64,000 nt of DNA. Source: Amycolatopsis oliviviridis. Its GTDB lineage: Bacteria > Actinomycetota > Actinomycetes > Mycobacteriales > Pseudonocardiaceae. Under the pieces are notes generated by a model. It worked only from the letters and a program-made list of their open reading frames with translations, had not been told where the DNA came from and did not search any database. Below are positions 7,982 through 16,619 of this stretch, in pieces. Made by a program: the position numbers and the translations under genes. The first letter of the stretch is position 1, and every line of letters starts with the position of its first letter. The stretch is taken from the NCBI RefSeq assembly GCF_014654365.1, contig NZ_BNAY01000001.1:372001-436000 (forward strand), written 5' to 3'.

Positions 7982-8779
7982 GTGACCGAACGAGCCGAGC
8001 CGTGGCACCTCCGGACCCGCAGGTTCCTGCGCGCGACGGACCAGCGTGGCGAACTGGTGCGCGGCGCGCGGTTCCTCCGCGGCCTCGTCCCGGGGGAGGG
8101 GGCGCTCGGTGACCCGCTCGCGCCGCCGACGGGCCGTTCGTCCGACCGGCTCGCGCGGCTGCTCACCGAGGCGGGAGCCGACCGGCCCAGTGCCACCCGC
8201 GAGCTGGGGCTGGCCGCGGTCCAGGCCTGGCAGGCCGTCCGCCGGTCCGGCACCCGGCCGGTGGCCGCGGACGGCATCACGGTGCTGTTCACCGACCTCG
8301 TCGGCTTCTCGACCTGGGCGCTGCACGCCGGTGACGAGCGCGTCCTGGAACTCCTGCGTTCGGTCGCCAAGGTGACCGAGTCGGTCGTCACCGGGCACCG
8401 CGGCAGCGTCGTCAAAGGGCTCGGCGACGGCGTGATGGCCGTGTTCGCCGACCCGGACGAGGCCGTGAACGCCGCCTACGAGACCTGTTCCGCCGTGAGC
8501 GTGATCAAGGCCGACGGCTACCTTCCTCATCTGCGCGCGGGGCTTCACCGGGGGAATCCGCAGCGGGTCGGAAACGACTATCTCGGCATCGACGTGAACA
8601 TCGCGGCCAGGATCATGGCCGCCGCGGACGGCGACGAGGTACTGGCCAGCGCCAGCGTCGTCGAACAACTCGACCGGGACGCCTTCACCGTGCGCCCGCG
8701 CCGGAACTTCCGGGCCAAGGGCACGCCCAAGGATCTCCGGGTGTTCCGGGTCGTTCCCCGCTACACGGCCGGCGGCTGA
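7982..8779 (+). CDS. Class III adenylate/guanylate cyclase
   Basis: A 265-residue soluble protein. An in-frame GTG lies six codons upstream, but GTG 7982 is preferred because a -10-like TATCCT sits seven bases before it. Residues 1-95 form an uncharacterised helical N-terminus; residues ~97-255 are a class III cyclase catalytic domain. All key residues are visible: metal-binding Asp105 (LFTDLVGF) and Asp149 (LGDGV), purine-selecting Lys145 and Asp204, and transition-state Asn206 and Arg210 (DVNIAAR). The Lys/Asp pair favours ATP, so adenylate cyclase activity and cAMP production are the likely role. No sensor or membrane domain is present. Confidence 0.87.
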   Translation: MTERAEPWHLRTRRFLRATDQRGELVRGARFLRGLVPGEGALGDPLAPPTGRSSDRLARLLTEAGADRPSATRELGLAAVQAWQAVRRSGTRPVAADGITVLFTDLVGFSTWALHAGDERVLELLRSVAKVTESVVTGHRGSVVKGLGDGVMAVFADPDEAVNAAYETCSAVSVIKADGYLPHLRAGLHRGNPQRVGNDYLGIDVNIAARIMAAADGDEVLASASVVEQLDRDAFTVRPRRNFRAKGTPKDLRVFRVVPRYTAGG

Positions 8780-8807
8780 CCGTCCTCCGCGGGCCGGTCA
8801 GCCGCCG
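8770..8807. terminator. Bidirectional hairpin between cyclase and oxidoreductase genes
   Basis: 13-bp perfect arms (8770-8782 and 8795-8807) with a 12-base loop. The left arm includes the cyclase stop codon. It lies between convergent genes and can serve both strands. Confidence 0.7.
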
Positions 8808-8828
8808 TCGTCGTCACGTCACCGCCCG

Positions 8829-10229
8829 CTACGCGCCGGGCATCTCCGAGGGCTGCGAGTCGAGCCCGGCCCGCGGCTTCGACCAGCCGCCACGCGTGAA
8901 GTCCGGCATCGCGACCGGTTTCCCGCCGCGGGCCAGCGAGACCACGCTCAAGGGCACGGGGGAGCACCAGGCGGCGGAGTCGTAGATGTCGATGTCCGGT
9001 ACCAGCCCGGCGCGCATCTGCTGCACGATCCGCCACTGCAGCACGTAGTCCATGCCGCCGTGGCCGCCGAGGTTCGGGTCGTCCTTGAGCTTCTTCCACA
9101 GCCAGTGGTCGTGCTGCTCGCGGTACGGTTTGAAGTCCTTCCACGCGTGCCCGCTGTGGTCCGGTTCGAGGTAGATCCGCTCGGGGTAGTCCTCCACGAT
9201 GCCGCGGCTGCCCGCGAGGCTGTTGATGCGGCTGTACGGACGCGGCGAGCTGACGTCGTGCTCGGCGCGGATGATCCGGCCCTGTTCGGTCTCGATCAGG
9301 CAGGTCACCAGGTCGCCGTTGATGTAGGTCTCTTTCCACGACGGGTGACCCGGCGGCATGTGGCGCTTCCGGTAGTCGGCGAGCCCCTTCGGCTCGGTCG
9401 CCGTGGCGCGCAGCGTGGCGAACCGGTCGCCGCGGTTGACGTCCATGCACGCGGCGATCGGCGCGAGACCGTGCATCGGGTAGAAACTCGCGGTGCTGCG
9501 GGTGTGCCACTTCCGGCGCCACGCGTCGGTGTAGTACGTGTCGGAGAACAGCAGTTCGCGCAGGTCGTGCAGGTAGCCGCCGTGCCCGTTGGTGATCTCG
9601 CCGAAGACCCCGGCGTGCGCCATCTTGAGGATCGCGAGCTCGTTGCGGCCGTAGTTGCAGTTCTCGGCGAGGAACAGGTGCTTGCGGGTCTGCTCGCTGG
9701 TGTTGACGAGGTCCCACAGCTGGTCGAGCTCGGTGGCGATCGGCAGTTCGACGCCGACGTGCTTGCCGGACAGCAGCGCGGCCTTGCCCTGCGGGTAGTG
9801 GAACTCCCACGGGGTGGCGATGTAGACGAGGTCGATGTCGTCGCGGGCGAGCATCTTCTTGAAGGCGTCGGCGGATCCGCCGTACTCGGCCGGACGCGGA
9901 CGCCCGTCGGCGGCGAGTTTGTCCGCGGCGGCCTTCGCGCGCTCGGCCCGGATGTCGCAGACCGCGGTGACCGCGGCGCCCGGTACCGCGCTCCAGCCGC
10001 CGATCATGGACATGCCGCGGTTGCCGAGCCCGATCATCCCGATCCGGACGGTCTGGTGCCGCTCGAACGGCACCCCGATCATGCTGCGCTGACCAGGGCG
10101 GCGGGGCGCGCTTTCCGCTCCGGTGGCCTCTTCCGCGGCGGTGGCGCTCGTCGGGATCGCGGCGAGCGCCCCGGCGGCGAGCGCGCCGCCGAACAGTGTC
10201 CGCCGGGAGACAGAGGGCAGGTCGGCCAT
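8829..10229 (-). CDS. Tat-exported Gfo/Idh/MocA oxidoreductase, GH109-like
   Basis: A 466-residue protein; ATG 10229 is chosen for its upstream AAGGAG and the Tat signal that follows (SRRTLFGG with a hydrophobic stretch and AxA site). A Rossmann NAD-binding motif (IGMIGLGNRG) follows the signal, then the VYIATPWEFHYPQGKAAL and GKHVGVELP blocks of the Gfo/Idh/MocA family. The overall layout matches GH109, whose founding members are alpha-N-acetylgalactosaminidases using NAD+-dependent redox-elimination chemistry. The exact glycoside is not known. The gene is probably monocistronic, with hairpins on both sides. Confidence 0.8.
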   Translation of the reverse strand: MADLPSVSRRTLFGGALAAGALAAIPTSATAAEEATGAESAPRRPGQRSMIGVPFERHQTVRIGMIGLGNRGMSMIGGWSAVPGAAVTAVCDIRAERAKAAADKLAADGRPRPAEYGGSADAFKKMLARDDIDLVYIATPWEFHYPQGKAALLSGKHVGVELPIATELDQLWDLVNTSEQTRKHLFLAENCNYGRNELAILKMAHAGVFGEITNGHGGYLHDLRELLFSDTYYTDAWRRKWHTRSTASFYPMHGLAPIAACMDVNRGDRFATLRATATEPKGLADYRKRHMPPGHPSWKETYINGDLVTCLIETEQGRIIRAEHDVSSPRPYSRINSLAGSRGIVEDYPERIYLEPDHSGHAWKDFKPYREQHDHWLWKKLKDDPNLGGHGGMDYVLQWRIVQQMRAGLVPDIDIYDSAAWCSPVPLSVVSLARGGKPVAMPDFTRGGWSKPRAGLDSQPSEMPGA

Positions 10230-10316
10230 GAAGAACACTCCTTCGTGTCGCCTTCGGTTGCCCGACTGTGTCCAATCGCCGCCGGATATGTCAAGAGATG
10301 CATCAAAGTGAGCATA

Positions 10317-10338
10317 AAACTGCACTAATGCGCAGTTT
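10317..10338. promoter_or_regulatory. Inverted repeat AAACTGC-N8-GCAGTTT upstream of the GH109-like gene
   Basis: 7-bp perfect arms spaced by 8 bases lie about 90-110 bp upstream of the GH109-like start, in an AT-richer patch. The size and symmetry fit a repressor operator. No regulator gene is adjacent. Confidence 0.4.
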
Positions 10339-10361
10339 GACTGCTTGTTCGGCGGTGCTTC

Positions 10362-10397
10362 GCGCAACCCGGGTGCGCGTACGCACCCGGGTCGCGC
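10362..10397 (-). terminator. Hairpin terminator after the nitroreductase gene
   Basis: An 11-bp perfect stem (ACCCGGGTGCG and inverse) with CGTA loop, extended by an outer GCGC/GCGC after one mismatch. It starts a few bases past the stop of the minus-strand nitroreductase gene. Confidence 0.75.
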
Positions 10398-10403
10398 CTG
10401 GGC

Positions 10404-11099
10404 TCAGCGACGGATCAGCACCTGGTCGATCGACTTGCGCACGAGGTTCGGCACCACGCAGTCTTCCGCCGGATAGCCGACCGGGATGACCGCGAACGCC
10501 TTCTCGTTCTGCGGCCGTTCGAGCAGCTCGCCGAGGAACCGCATCGGCGACGGCGTATGCGTCAACGCCGCCAGCCCGGACAGATGCAGCGCCGTGAGCA
10601 GCATGCCGACCGCGATGCCCACCGACTCGTCGACGTAGTAGTGCTTGTGCTTGGTGCCGTCCTCGTCGAGGAAGTAGCGCTGCTGGAAGACGACGATGAG
10701 GTACGGCGCGTCGGTGAGATGGGTCTTGACGGCGTCGGTGCCCAGCGGGCGCAACGCGGACAGCCATTCCTCGCCGAGCCTGCCCTCGTAGGAGACGCGT
10801 TCCTCCTCCTCGGCGGCATCGCGGATCCGCTGTTTGGTCGCTTCGTCCTTGATGAGCACGAAGGTCCACGGCTGCTGGTGTGCTCCGCTGGGCGCGGTGG
10901 CGGCCACCGCGATGGCGTCGACGAGCACCTGCTCGGGTACCGGGTCGGTCGAGAACATCCGCACCGTGCGGCGGGTGTCCATGCGGTGGCGCAGATCGGC
11001 GGCGGTGGCCAGCGATTCTTCCTCGGACATGCGAGCAGGCCGGTAGGGCACCGGCTCGAAGGGGTCGCCGTAGGTCGGGGTCCACTGTGCTGTGGTCAT
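10404..11099 (-). CDS. Nitroreductase-family flavoprotein (iodotyrosine deiodinase-like)
   Basis: A 231-residue protein. Fifteen extra upstream codons are open, but ATG 11099 (MTTAQWTP) matches where the family begins. FMN-binding blocks are visible: RRTVRMFS near residue 45, ATAPSGAHQQPWTFV near 70-83, and the distal IPVGYPAEDCVVP. The YYVDESVGIAVGMLL and LTHTPSPM segments are characteristic of the iodotyrosine-deiodinase-like branch, which uses FMN and NAD(P)H for reductive dehalogenation or reduction of aromatics. The physiological substrate is unknown. The gene is divergent from the secreted protease. Confidence 0.83.
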   Translation of the reverse strand: MTTAQWTPTYGDPFEPVPYRPARMSEEESLATAADLRHRMDTRRTVRMFSTDPVPEQVLVDAIAVAATAPSGAHQQPWTFVLIKDEATKQRIRDAAEEEERVSYEGRLGEEWLSALRPLGTDAVKTHLTDAPYLIVVFQQRYFLDEDGTKHKHYYVDESVGIAVGMLLTALHLSGLAALTHTPSPMRFLGELLERPQNEKAFAVIPVGYPAEDCVVPNLVRKSIDQVLIRR

Positions 11100-11401
11100 G
11101 GTGCCGATTCTGGCGTGCTCGGTGCCTGATCCGAAACCCCTCAAGCCTGGGCTATGTCCTTAAGGTTATGCCACCATTCGTCCCAAATGGACGGACACCG
11201 ATCGGGCCATTCGGCTTGGACCGACACCGACGGCATGGCCCGGGTACCTGGAGCAAACACCTAACGGTGAGCGAAACGGAAAGATAGGTACCTTCCACAC
11301 GACTTTCGAGGGTGTCCGATTTCCCTTGCCGCGACTCAGAATCAGCCCACCCTTCCCTCGGTACGCGGCCCTGTTCCTCGCCGCAGAAATGAGTCGGAAC
11401 C
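11100..11401. other. Intergenic region between nitroreductase and protease genes
   Basis: About 300 bases without a credible gene. It must hold the promoters of both divergent genes. GGTACC occurs twice (near 11243 and 11287), and a weak CACC-TAAC-GGTG dyad lies between them. No clear operator, RNA element or ribosome site was identified. Confidence 0.4.
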
Positions 11402-12121
11402 ATGCGACTGCGCTCCTTCGCCCTGATCGCCGGCACCGCCTTCGCGGCGATGCTCGGCGTGACCGCCCCCGTGGCGTCCGCCGCGGAACCCACGTCCGAC
11501 GTCCAGCCGATGATCATCGGCGGCCAGAACGCGTCGAGCGGTCCCTGGGCGGCCAGACTCTTCGCCAACGGCCGGCAAACGTGTACCTCGACGATCATCG
11601 CGCCGCAGTACATCCTGACCGCGAAACACTGTGTGGCCAGCGGCGGGACGTTCACCTTCCGGATCGGCAGCCTCGACCAGCAGAGCGGCGGCACCATGGC
11701 CACCGGCTCGACCGTGACCCGTCACGCGTCCGCGGACCTCGCGATCGTGAAACTGACGACCTCGGTCAACGCCACCTACTCGCCGCTCGGCACCACCGCG
11801 AACGTCTCGACCGGGCAGACCGTGCAGGTCTACGGCTGGGGCGCCACCAGCCAGTGCGGCTCGGAGATCAACTGCCAGTCGCGCTACCTGAAGGTCGCGA
11901 ACGTCCGGGTCACGTCGGTCTCGTGCCGTGACTACAACGGCGGCGTCGCGGTGTGCGCGAGCCGCGGCGACGGCATCACCGCCGGTGGAGACTCCGGTGG
12001 CCCGATGTTCGCCTCCGGCCGCCAGGTCGGCGTCGCGTCGACCAGTGACCGGCAGACGACCACCGCGTACACGAACATCACGCGGTACCGGCCCTGGATC
12101 CAGCAGATCGCCGGCGTCTGA
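11402..12121 (+). CDS. Secreted trypsin-like serine protease (family S1)
   Basis: A 239-residue exported protease. A Sec signal peptide (residues 1-28) and short propeptide precede the IIGG mature start near residue 38. The catalytic triad is intact: His76 in TAKHC, Asp112 in SADLAIVKL and Ser198 in GDSGGP. Several cysteines (near 61/77, 152/158, 175/185) suit disulfides. It resembles Streptomyces-type small trypsins. Likely role is extracellular protein degradation, as a monocistronic unit ending in a strong hairpin. Confidence 0.92.
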   Translation: MRLRSFALIAGTAFAAMLGVTAPVASAAEPTSDVQPMIIGGQNASSGPWAARLFANGRQTCTSTIIAPQYILTAKHCVASGGTFTFRIGSLDQQSGGTMATGSTVTRHASADLAIVKLTTSVNATYSPLGTTANVSTGQTVQVYGWGATSQCGSEINCQSRYLKVANVRVTSVSCRDYNGGVAVCASRGDGITAGGDSGGPMFASGRQVGVASTSDRQTTTAYTNITRYRPWIQQIAGV

Positions 12122-12137
12122 TCCTTCTGATTGCAGC

Positions 12138-12171
12138 GGGGCCCTCCTCGGCACTTGCCGAGGAGGGCCCC
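12138..12171 (+). terminator. Hairpin terminator after the serine protease gene
   Basis: 16-bp perfect arms (beginning GGGGCCCTCC) with a CT centre, 16 bases after the stop codon. It also marks the end of normal high-GC sequence before the low-GC NACHT gene. Confidence 0.85.
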
Positions 12172-12282
12172 GTGGCGGTCGTACCACGTTCTGCTCCGCA
12201 AACTCGCAGCTCAAGGTTCAGGTCTCGTACTTGGAAGACTTCTGATCTTGTGTCGAAAGACCTAGACGTAACAGTCTGACGG

Positions 12283-15200
12283 GTGCGATCGACTCATAAT
12301 GCTGTGACGATCGGCGGAGTGGATCTTGCGCAGCACCTAGTTCCTTACGGGCTCGGGGCTCTCATTTTGGCTGTCGTGGTGATATGGGCCTTGAAGCAAG
12401 TTCTAAGCGAGTACTTTAAGAAGACCGGCGGAAAGGTATATGACCGTTCGGCAAGCTTTTTTTCACGCAGGGCGCGGTTTCGAAAACGCCTGATACGTCG
12501 CTATGGCGAGGCTGTTTCTCGGGACTACGCGTGGCACACACTTGGCTTTGTGACCGATCGAGTTATCGACATCAATAGCGTATATGTTCCACTTCAATAC
12601 GAACTAGGTGGCGATCGGCAAGACATATATGAAAAACTGCGGAATCAACCTCGTTCCGTTATTATTGGACCTGCGGGTGCAGGAAAGTCTCTGCTGCTCA
12701 AAAACTCTATGCTGATGTGGGCTCGACGTGTTCGAGCAGGAACTGTTGAGCGAGTGCCGGTGCTGATCGAGTTGCATCGGTGTAATGATAGTTCGGAATC
12801 AATATTTGATCTCATTGTGTCTGAGCTTTCTCGTTCGAGGGTAGATCGATCTGTGCGTCGTGAAACGATGCAGGAAATGGTAGTTCAAGCGCTGCGCGAT
12901 GGAAAATTAACCCTGCTATTTGACGGATTGGACGAAGTTGGTCGCAGTAATCAGGGGAGGGTTTTTAAAGCGTTGCGCGATTTCGGCCGCGAGTTCCCGG
13001 ATTGCCAGATTATTGTCACCTGTCGGGATGTTGTTTATAGGGGACAGCCTCTTGGGGTTCAATTCTCGCATGTGGTGCGAGTGGCGGAGTTCGATGATGC
13101 TGCAATAATCCGTTTTCTTGGGAAATGGGTGGGACTGGCTGGAAGTTCTGCAGCGTCCGAAGTGTATGTGGGCTTACGGAAGAATCCAACCCTGTTAAGA
13201 TTGGCGCGCAGTCCACTTCTGTTGACGATGATTGCCTACCTGCAAACGGAGGTTTTCCCTAAGACTGGAAGGCGGTTGCCGACCTCAAGGCCTGCCTTCT
13301 ATCAGGAAGCAATAACGCATTTGTTGGGGCGCGATGCGGACCTAGGTCGCGCGGATTCCTTGACGGTGTACGAGGTTGGCGAAAAGCTTGCAGTCCTGCA
13401 GAGGGTTGCGCTGGTCGCCATGGAGAGCGGTAGCGAGCTTGATGATCGACTAAATATCACAAAAAAGCTTCTGGAGTCGACGACTCGAAAATTGTTGCCT
13501 GATCTAAATCTCGACCATACGCACATCAGATCGCTGCTTGATGAAATAATCGACCGCAGTCAACTTCTTGTTTCGGTTAATAAGAAGCGGACTGAGTTCA
13601 TCTTTCGACATCTAACCTTGCAGGAATATCTAGCTGCGACAGAATTGGCAGATGATCCGGATGGGTTGCTGAGCCGCTATCGTGCGGAACCGTTGGCTTG
13701 GCGTGAAACTGTGAAATTGTGGTGTGGTGCAAGTAATCGCGACAGTACAAAGGTTATTGTAGAAATTTTTCGGTCTGCGGAGATGCATCACAAGATTCTT
13801 GCTCTAGAATGTTTGGCAGATGCAAAGCGCGTTGACAGCAAATTGGCGAGAGGGATCATTGAATACTTCTTGAACCTTCTGGGCGAGCCGGTCTTGGATC
13901 GCGCGGCAATAGTTGCTGCCGTTGGTAAGGTTGCTGCAGATGGACGGCCGCGGGGGAATGAAGTCCTGCGCAAGCTTGAAGCTATCGTCTCAGCGGGTGG
14001 CACTGCGAGAGTTGATGCAATGCACGCCTTATCGTTCTCAGGGCGATCTGAGGCCGCCGAGGCCCTAGCTCCACGAAACGCTGCGGATGAAGATCGGCGA
14101 TCGGCACTACGCGGTATGGGCGAATTAGCCTTGCCGGTTCTTACTGAGCGATCCGCAGAGGGCTTCCTTTGGGCTGTCGATGATCTCGCAATAGTAGGCA
14201 CGCCCGCAGCGGCGGTAGCGCTCGCGCATCTCCTCTGGCAGGAAAAAGCTGGCGCGATCAGGGCCGCGTGGAGGCTGGCTGTACTGTTGAGCAATCCGAA
14301 TGTCGAAGAGGAATTGAAGCGCTCAGTGATGCCGGATGAGCGCGCCGCCGCTGAGCCGTGGTTCTCGAGGCCTTTTATTGAAGTTCGATTAAATGGTCCT
14401 CTTTCGCAAATTTTTAGCAGAGTGGGCTACTTGTTGGAAAACTCGAAATATGAAGATATACCTAGTGATCTTGACTTTATTGATCCACGATTGGGAATAC
14501 CCCTAGCGCTACGCAGTCTTAATCGCTACTACTTTTTGAAAACCGAGAGTGAAATCAAGATTAGGGCTGTTCTTGGGTTGCCTCGCGCATCTCGTGCGAC
14601 TCCTCAAGTGGGGTTGTCGACAGTCGTCAAGAACTACTTCGCGGAAGCTTCTAAGCGTAGGCATCCAGATGAGAAAGTCGAGAAGCTGATTTCGTTGATC
14701 TCCTCGGATGCTCAATTGACAGAGTTGCAACACCGCTTGATTGGTTTACTTAGCTGGCCAGTGCGTTCCGTTGTATATGGCACCGTCTTGACTGGCGCTG
14801 GTCAAAGTGAGATTCGTGACGAAGACTGGTCTACTGTGATGATGCCTCGCAGGCGAACTTACATGTTGTGGTCGATGTTTAGTGTTACACTTGCTATTGT
14901 TATCGGTGGGGTTCTTCTGGCTGGGATGGTCAGGTCTATCTTGACTCTGAGCGACAGTTGGCCAATTGGTCCGACGTGGCTTAGTTGGCTTCTCCAATTA
15001 TTTTTACCACTACTGATAGCTGGGGTCCTATGTATTGAAAAAGGTGTATTTGATGTCACATCTGGACTGATGATTGCGGTATCGGTGCTGATGGCGTTGG
15101 TGCTCGCTGGCCTGGGAATGGTGACATTGATGGAATGGTTGCCGTGGTATGCTGTAAGTGCGTTACTTGCTTTCGCTGTGGCCGCTGTTGGTTGTGGCCT

Positions 15201-15303
15201 GGTGGCGCGGCGCCATGATAGAATTAATGATAATCCTTTTCGTAAATGCTTGGAAGCTGACGCGGTTCGACTGGATGATCGTACTTCCGTGATCGCGAGC
15301 TGA
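12283..15303 (+). CDS. NACHT-domain STAND NTPase with terminal membrane segments, low GC
   Basis: A 1006-residue protein. A hydrophobic N-terminal segment (about 20-40) precedes a NACHT NTPase: Walker A GPAGAGKS (129-136), Walker B LLFDGLDE (211-218) and the family block NPTLLRLARSPLLLTMI near 300. The middle is helical and repeat-like (about 480-850), as in sensor regions. Around residues 860-985 lie about four transmembrane helices. Bacterial NACHT proteins are innate-immune-like phage defence ATPases; membrane segments suggest a membrane-disrupting effector. The DNA is far less GC-rich than its surroundings (28/60 in 12601-12660, 21/60 in 14401-14460, versus 42/60 in 16081-16140), pointing to recent transfer. 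No strong ribosome site is seen; GTG 12304 or 12319 are alternative starts. Confidence 0.88.
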   Translation: MRSTHNAVTIGGVDLAQHLVPYGLGALILAVVVIWALKQVLSEYFKKTGGKVYDRSASFFSRRARFRKRLIRRYGEAVSRDYAWHTLGFVTDRVIDINSVYVPLQYELGGDRQDIYEKLRNQPRSVIIGPAGAGKSLLLKNSMLMWARRVRAGTVERVPVLIELHRCNDSSESIFDLIVSELSRSRVDRSVRRETMQEMVVQALRDGKLTLLFDGLDEVGRSNQGRVFKALRDFGREFPDCQIIVTCRDVVYRGQPLGVQFSHVVRVAEFDDAAIIRFLGKWVGLAGSSAASEVYVGLRKNPTLLRLARSPLLLTMIAYLQTEVFPKTGRRLPTSRPAFYQEAITHLLGRDADLGRADSLTVYEVGEKLAVLQRVALVAMESGSELDDRLNITKKLLESTTRKLLPDLNLDHTHIRSLLDEIIDRSQLLVSVNKKRTEFIFRHLTLQEYLAATELADDPDGLLSRYRAEPLAWRETVKLWCGASNRDSTKVIVEIFRSAEMHHKILALECLADAKRVDSKLARGIIEYFLNLLGEPVLDRAAIVAAVGKVAADGRPRGNEVLRKLEAIVSAGGTARVDAMHALSFSGRSEAAEALAPRNAADEDRRSALRGMGELALPVLTERSAEGFLWAVDDLAIVGTPAAAVALAHLLWQEKAGAIRAAWRLAVLLSNPNVEEELKRSVMPDERAAAEPWFSRPFIEVRLNGPLSQIFSRVGYLLENSKYEDIPSDLDFIDPRLGIPLALRSLNRYYFLKTESEIKIRAVLGLPRASRATPQVGLSTVVKNYFAEASKRRHPDEKVEKLISLISSDAQLTELQHRLIGLLSWPVRSVVYGTVLTGAGQSEIRDEDWSTVMMPRRRTYMLWSMFSVTLAIVIGGVLLAGMVRSILTLSDSWPIGPTWLSWLLQLFLPLLIAGVLCIEKGVFDVTSGLMIAVSVLMALVLAGLGMVTLMEWLPWYAVSALLAFAVAAVGCGLVARRHDRINDNPFRKCLEADAVRLDDRTSVIAS

Positions 15304-15314
15304 GTGGTGTTTGG

Positions 15315-15887
15315 TCATTGTCGTGCACGATGTTCATGCGCAGATTGGCGAGGCGTCCTTCTTGCCCGGTGGTTGGCGACGTTGACGCGGTTTCCGCACA
15401 GACCCGGCATGCAGTAGCGGCGCCGTCCAGGGCGCGTCGTGTCGATAAAAGCGCCCTGGCAGGTAGGGGCGCCGCACCCGCGGAACCGCTCGACGCCGAG
15501 AGTCTGGACCGCGCCCAGGATGCCGACGCCGCAGATCAGGGACAGGGCGTCGGTCACCGTCGCGGCAGGTCGAAGCGAGACGGCCCATCGTGCGCTCTCC
15601 GGCAAGAGGGTGAGGTGACCAGCGGGCGACGTGAGGCCGGAAGCGCCGGTGATGAGGTGCTCCCGGTCCGGACGATCGATCAGGTCCCGCACGGTGGTGC
15701 GTAGCCGGTGAACGGCGCGGAGATCGCTGGCATGGGTGGGTGTAGGTATCGAGTGAAGCTCAGCGAAGGCGGCAAGAGAGGCCAGATCAGGCAGGTGGTC
15801 TTCGCCGTGCCACACCTCGGGCGCGGTGTTGACCAGGTCAGTAGCGACGCCTGCCGCCCAGACGTAATCGTCTAACGCTACTTGCAT
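15315..15887 (-). CDS. CGNR zinc-finger protein (ABATE-type regulator)
   Basis: A 190-residue protein. The C-terminus holds a complete CGNR zinc finger: CGAPTCQGAFIDTT, then YCMPGLCGNRVNVANHRAR, giving four metal-binding cysteines and the CGNR signature. The N-terminal ~130 residues match the layout of the putative stress-induced regulator domain that accompanies CGNR fingers. Such proteins are predicted transcription regulators. It is divergent from the HAD gene, with a dyad between them that could be its binding site. Confidence 0.85.
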   Translation of the reverse strand: MQVALDDYVWAAGVATDLVNTAPEVWHGEDHLPDLASLAAFAELHSIPTPTHASDLRAVHRLRTTVRDLIDRPDREHLITGASGLTSPAGHLTLLPESARWAVSLRPAATVTDALSLICGVGILGAVQTLGVERFRGCGAPTCQGAFIDTTRPGRRRYCMPGLCGNRVNVANHRARRTPRQSAHEHRARQ

Positions 15888-15913
15888 CCCTTACCAACCT
15901 CTCGTACGGTCGC

Positions 15914-15933
15914 GGTTAACTGCCACTTTAACC
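15914..15933. promoter_or_regulatory. Dyad GGTTAA-N8-TTAACC between CGNR and HAD genes
   Basis: Perfect 6-bp arms with an 8-base spacer lie in the 64-base gap between the divergent starts, immediately before the HAD ribosome site. It is a plausible operator, perhaps for the CGNR protein. Confidence 0.45.
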
Positions 15934-15951
15934 CTTACTGGGAGGTTGCTC

Positions 15952-16590
15952 GTGCAGATCGACGCCTTGGTGTTCGACATACTCGGCACGCTCGTCGACG
16001 AACCGGCCGGGATCCGCGCGGCCATCCGGCAAGCTGAGCCGGATGCCGACGCGGATAGGCTGGTCAGGCAGTGGCTGGGTCACGTCGAAACCGAGCAGCG
16101 GCGCATCGTCGACGGGGAGAGGCCGTACGCGCCGAGTGACGTCCTCGACCGCGAAGCAGCTCGAACAGACGCGCTCGCGGCGGCGGGGCGCAGGATGCCA
16201 CCGTGGCCCGACACCGTCGAAGGGCTGGCCCGGCTCGCTGAGCACTATCCGCTGATCGGCCTCTCCAACGCGAGTCGAACCACGCTGCTTCGGATGAACG
16301 CCTACGCGGGCCTCCGGTGGCATCAGGCCCTCTCCGCCGAAGAGGTGCAGTCCTACAAGCCCGACCCGGCGGTCTACGAACTGGCCGTCAAGGTGTCCGG
16401 CGCGCCGCCGGAGCGGCTGCTGATGGTCGCCGCCCACGCGTGGGACCTGAGGGGAGCGCAGAGCGTAGGTCTCCGCACCGCCTACGTCGCCAGGCCCATC
16501 GGGGACCCTCCGTCGGAGACCGACCGCTTCGACTTCTACGCGGACGACCTCGCCGATCTGACGGCTCAGCTCGCAAAACTTCGGATGTGA
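15952..16590 (+). CDS. HAD-superfamily hydrolase (haloacid dehalogenase type II-like)
   Basis: A 212-residue enzyme. GTG 15952 is chosen because GGAGG lies six bases upstream; an earlier TTG would overlap that site. HAD motifs: nucleophile Asp in VFDILGTLVDE, the SNAS motif II (LIGLSNAS), Lys in SYKPDPAVYE, and the acidic cap site. The set resembles L-2-haloacid dehalogenases, but many relatives are phosphatases, so the substrate is uncertain. It is divergent from the CGNR regulator and ends just before the SWIM/vWA operon promoter. Confidence 0.82.
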   Translation: MQIDALVFDILGTLVDEPAGIRAAIRQAEPDADADRLVRQWLGHVETEQRRIVDGERPYAPSDVLDREAARTDALAAAGRRMPPWPDTVEGLARLAEHYPLIGLSNASRTTLLRMNAYAGLRWHQALSAEEVQSYKPDPAVYELAVKVSGAPPERLLMVAAHAWDLRGAQSVGLRTAYVARPIGDPPSETDRFDFYADDLADLTAQLAKLRM

Positions 16591-16597
16591 TCAAAAC

Positions 16598-16619
16598 TGT
16601 CGGTGCCTCCCGCTAGGTT
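16598..16619 (+). promoter_or_regulatory. PafBC / RecA-NDp-type DNA-damage promoter
   Basis: TGTCGGTG (16598-16605), exactly eight bases, then TAGGTT (16614-16619). This matches the published LexA-independent actinobacterial consensus tTGTCRGTG-N8-TANNNT at every core position (the preceding t is c). The distance to the SWIM gene start leaves a leader of about 35-40 bases with an AAGGAG ribosome site. PafBC activates such promoters after DNA damage, so the whole five-gene operon is probably damage-inducible. Confidence 0.75.
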
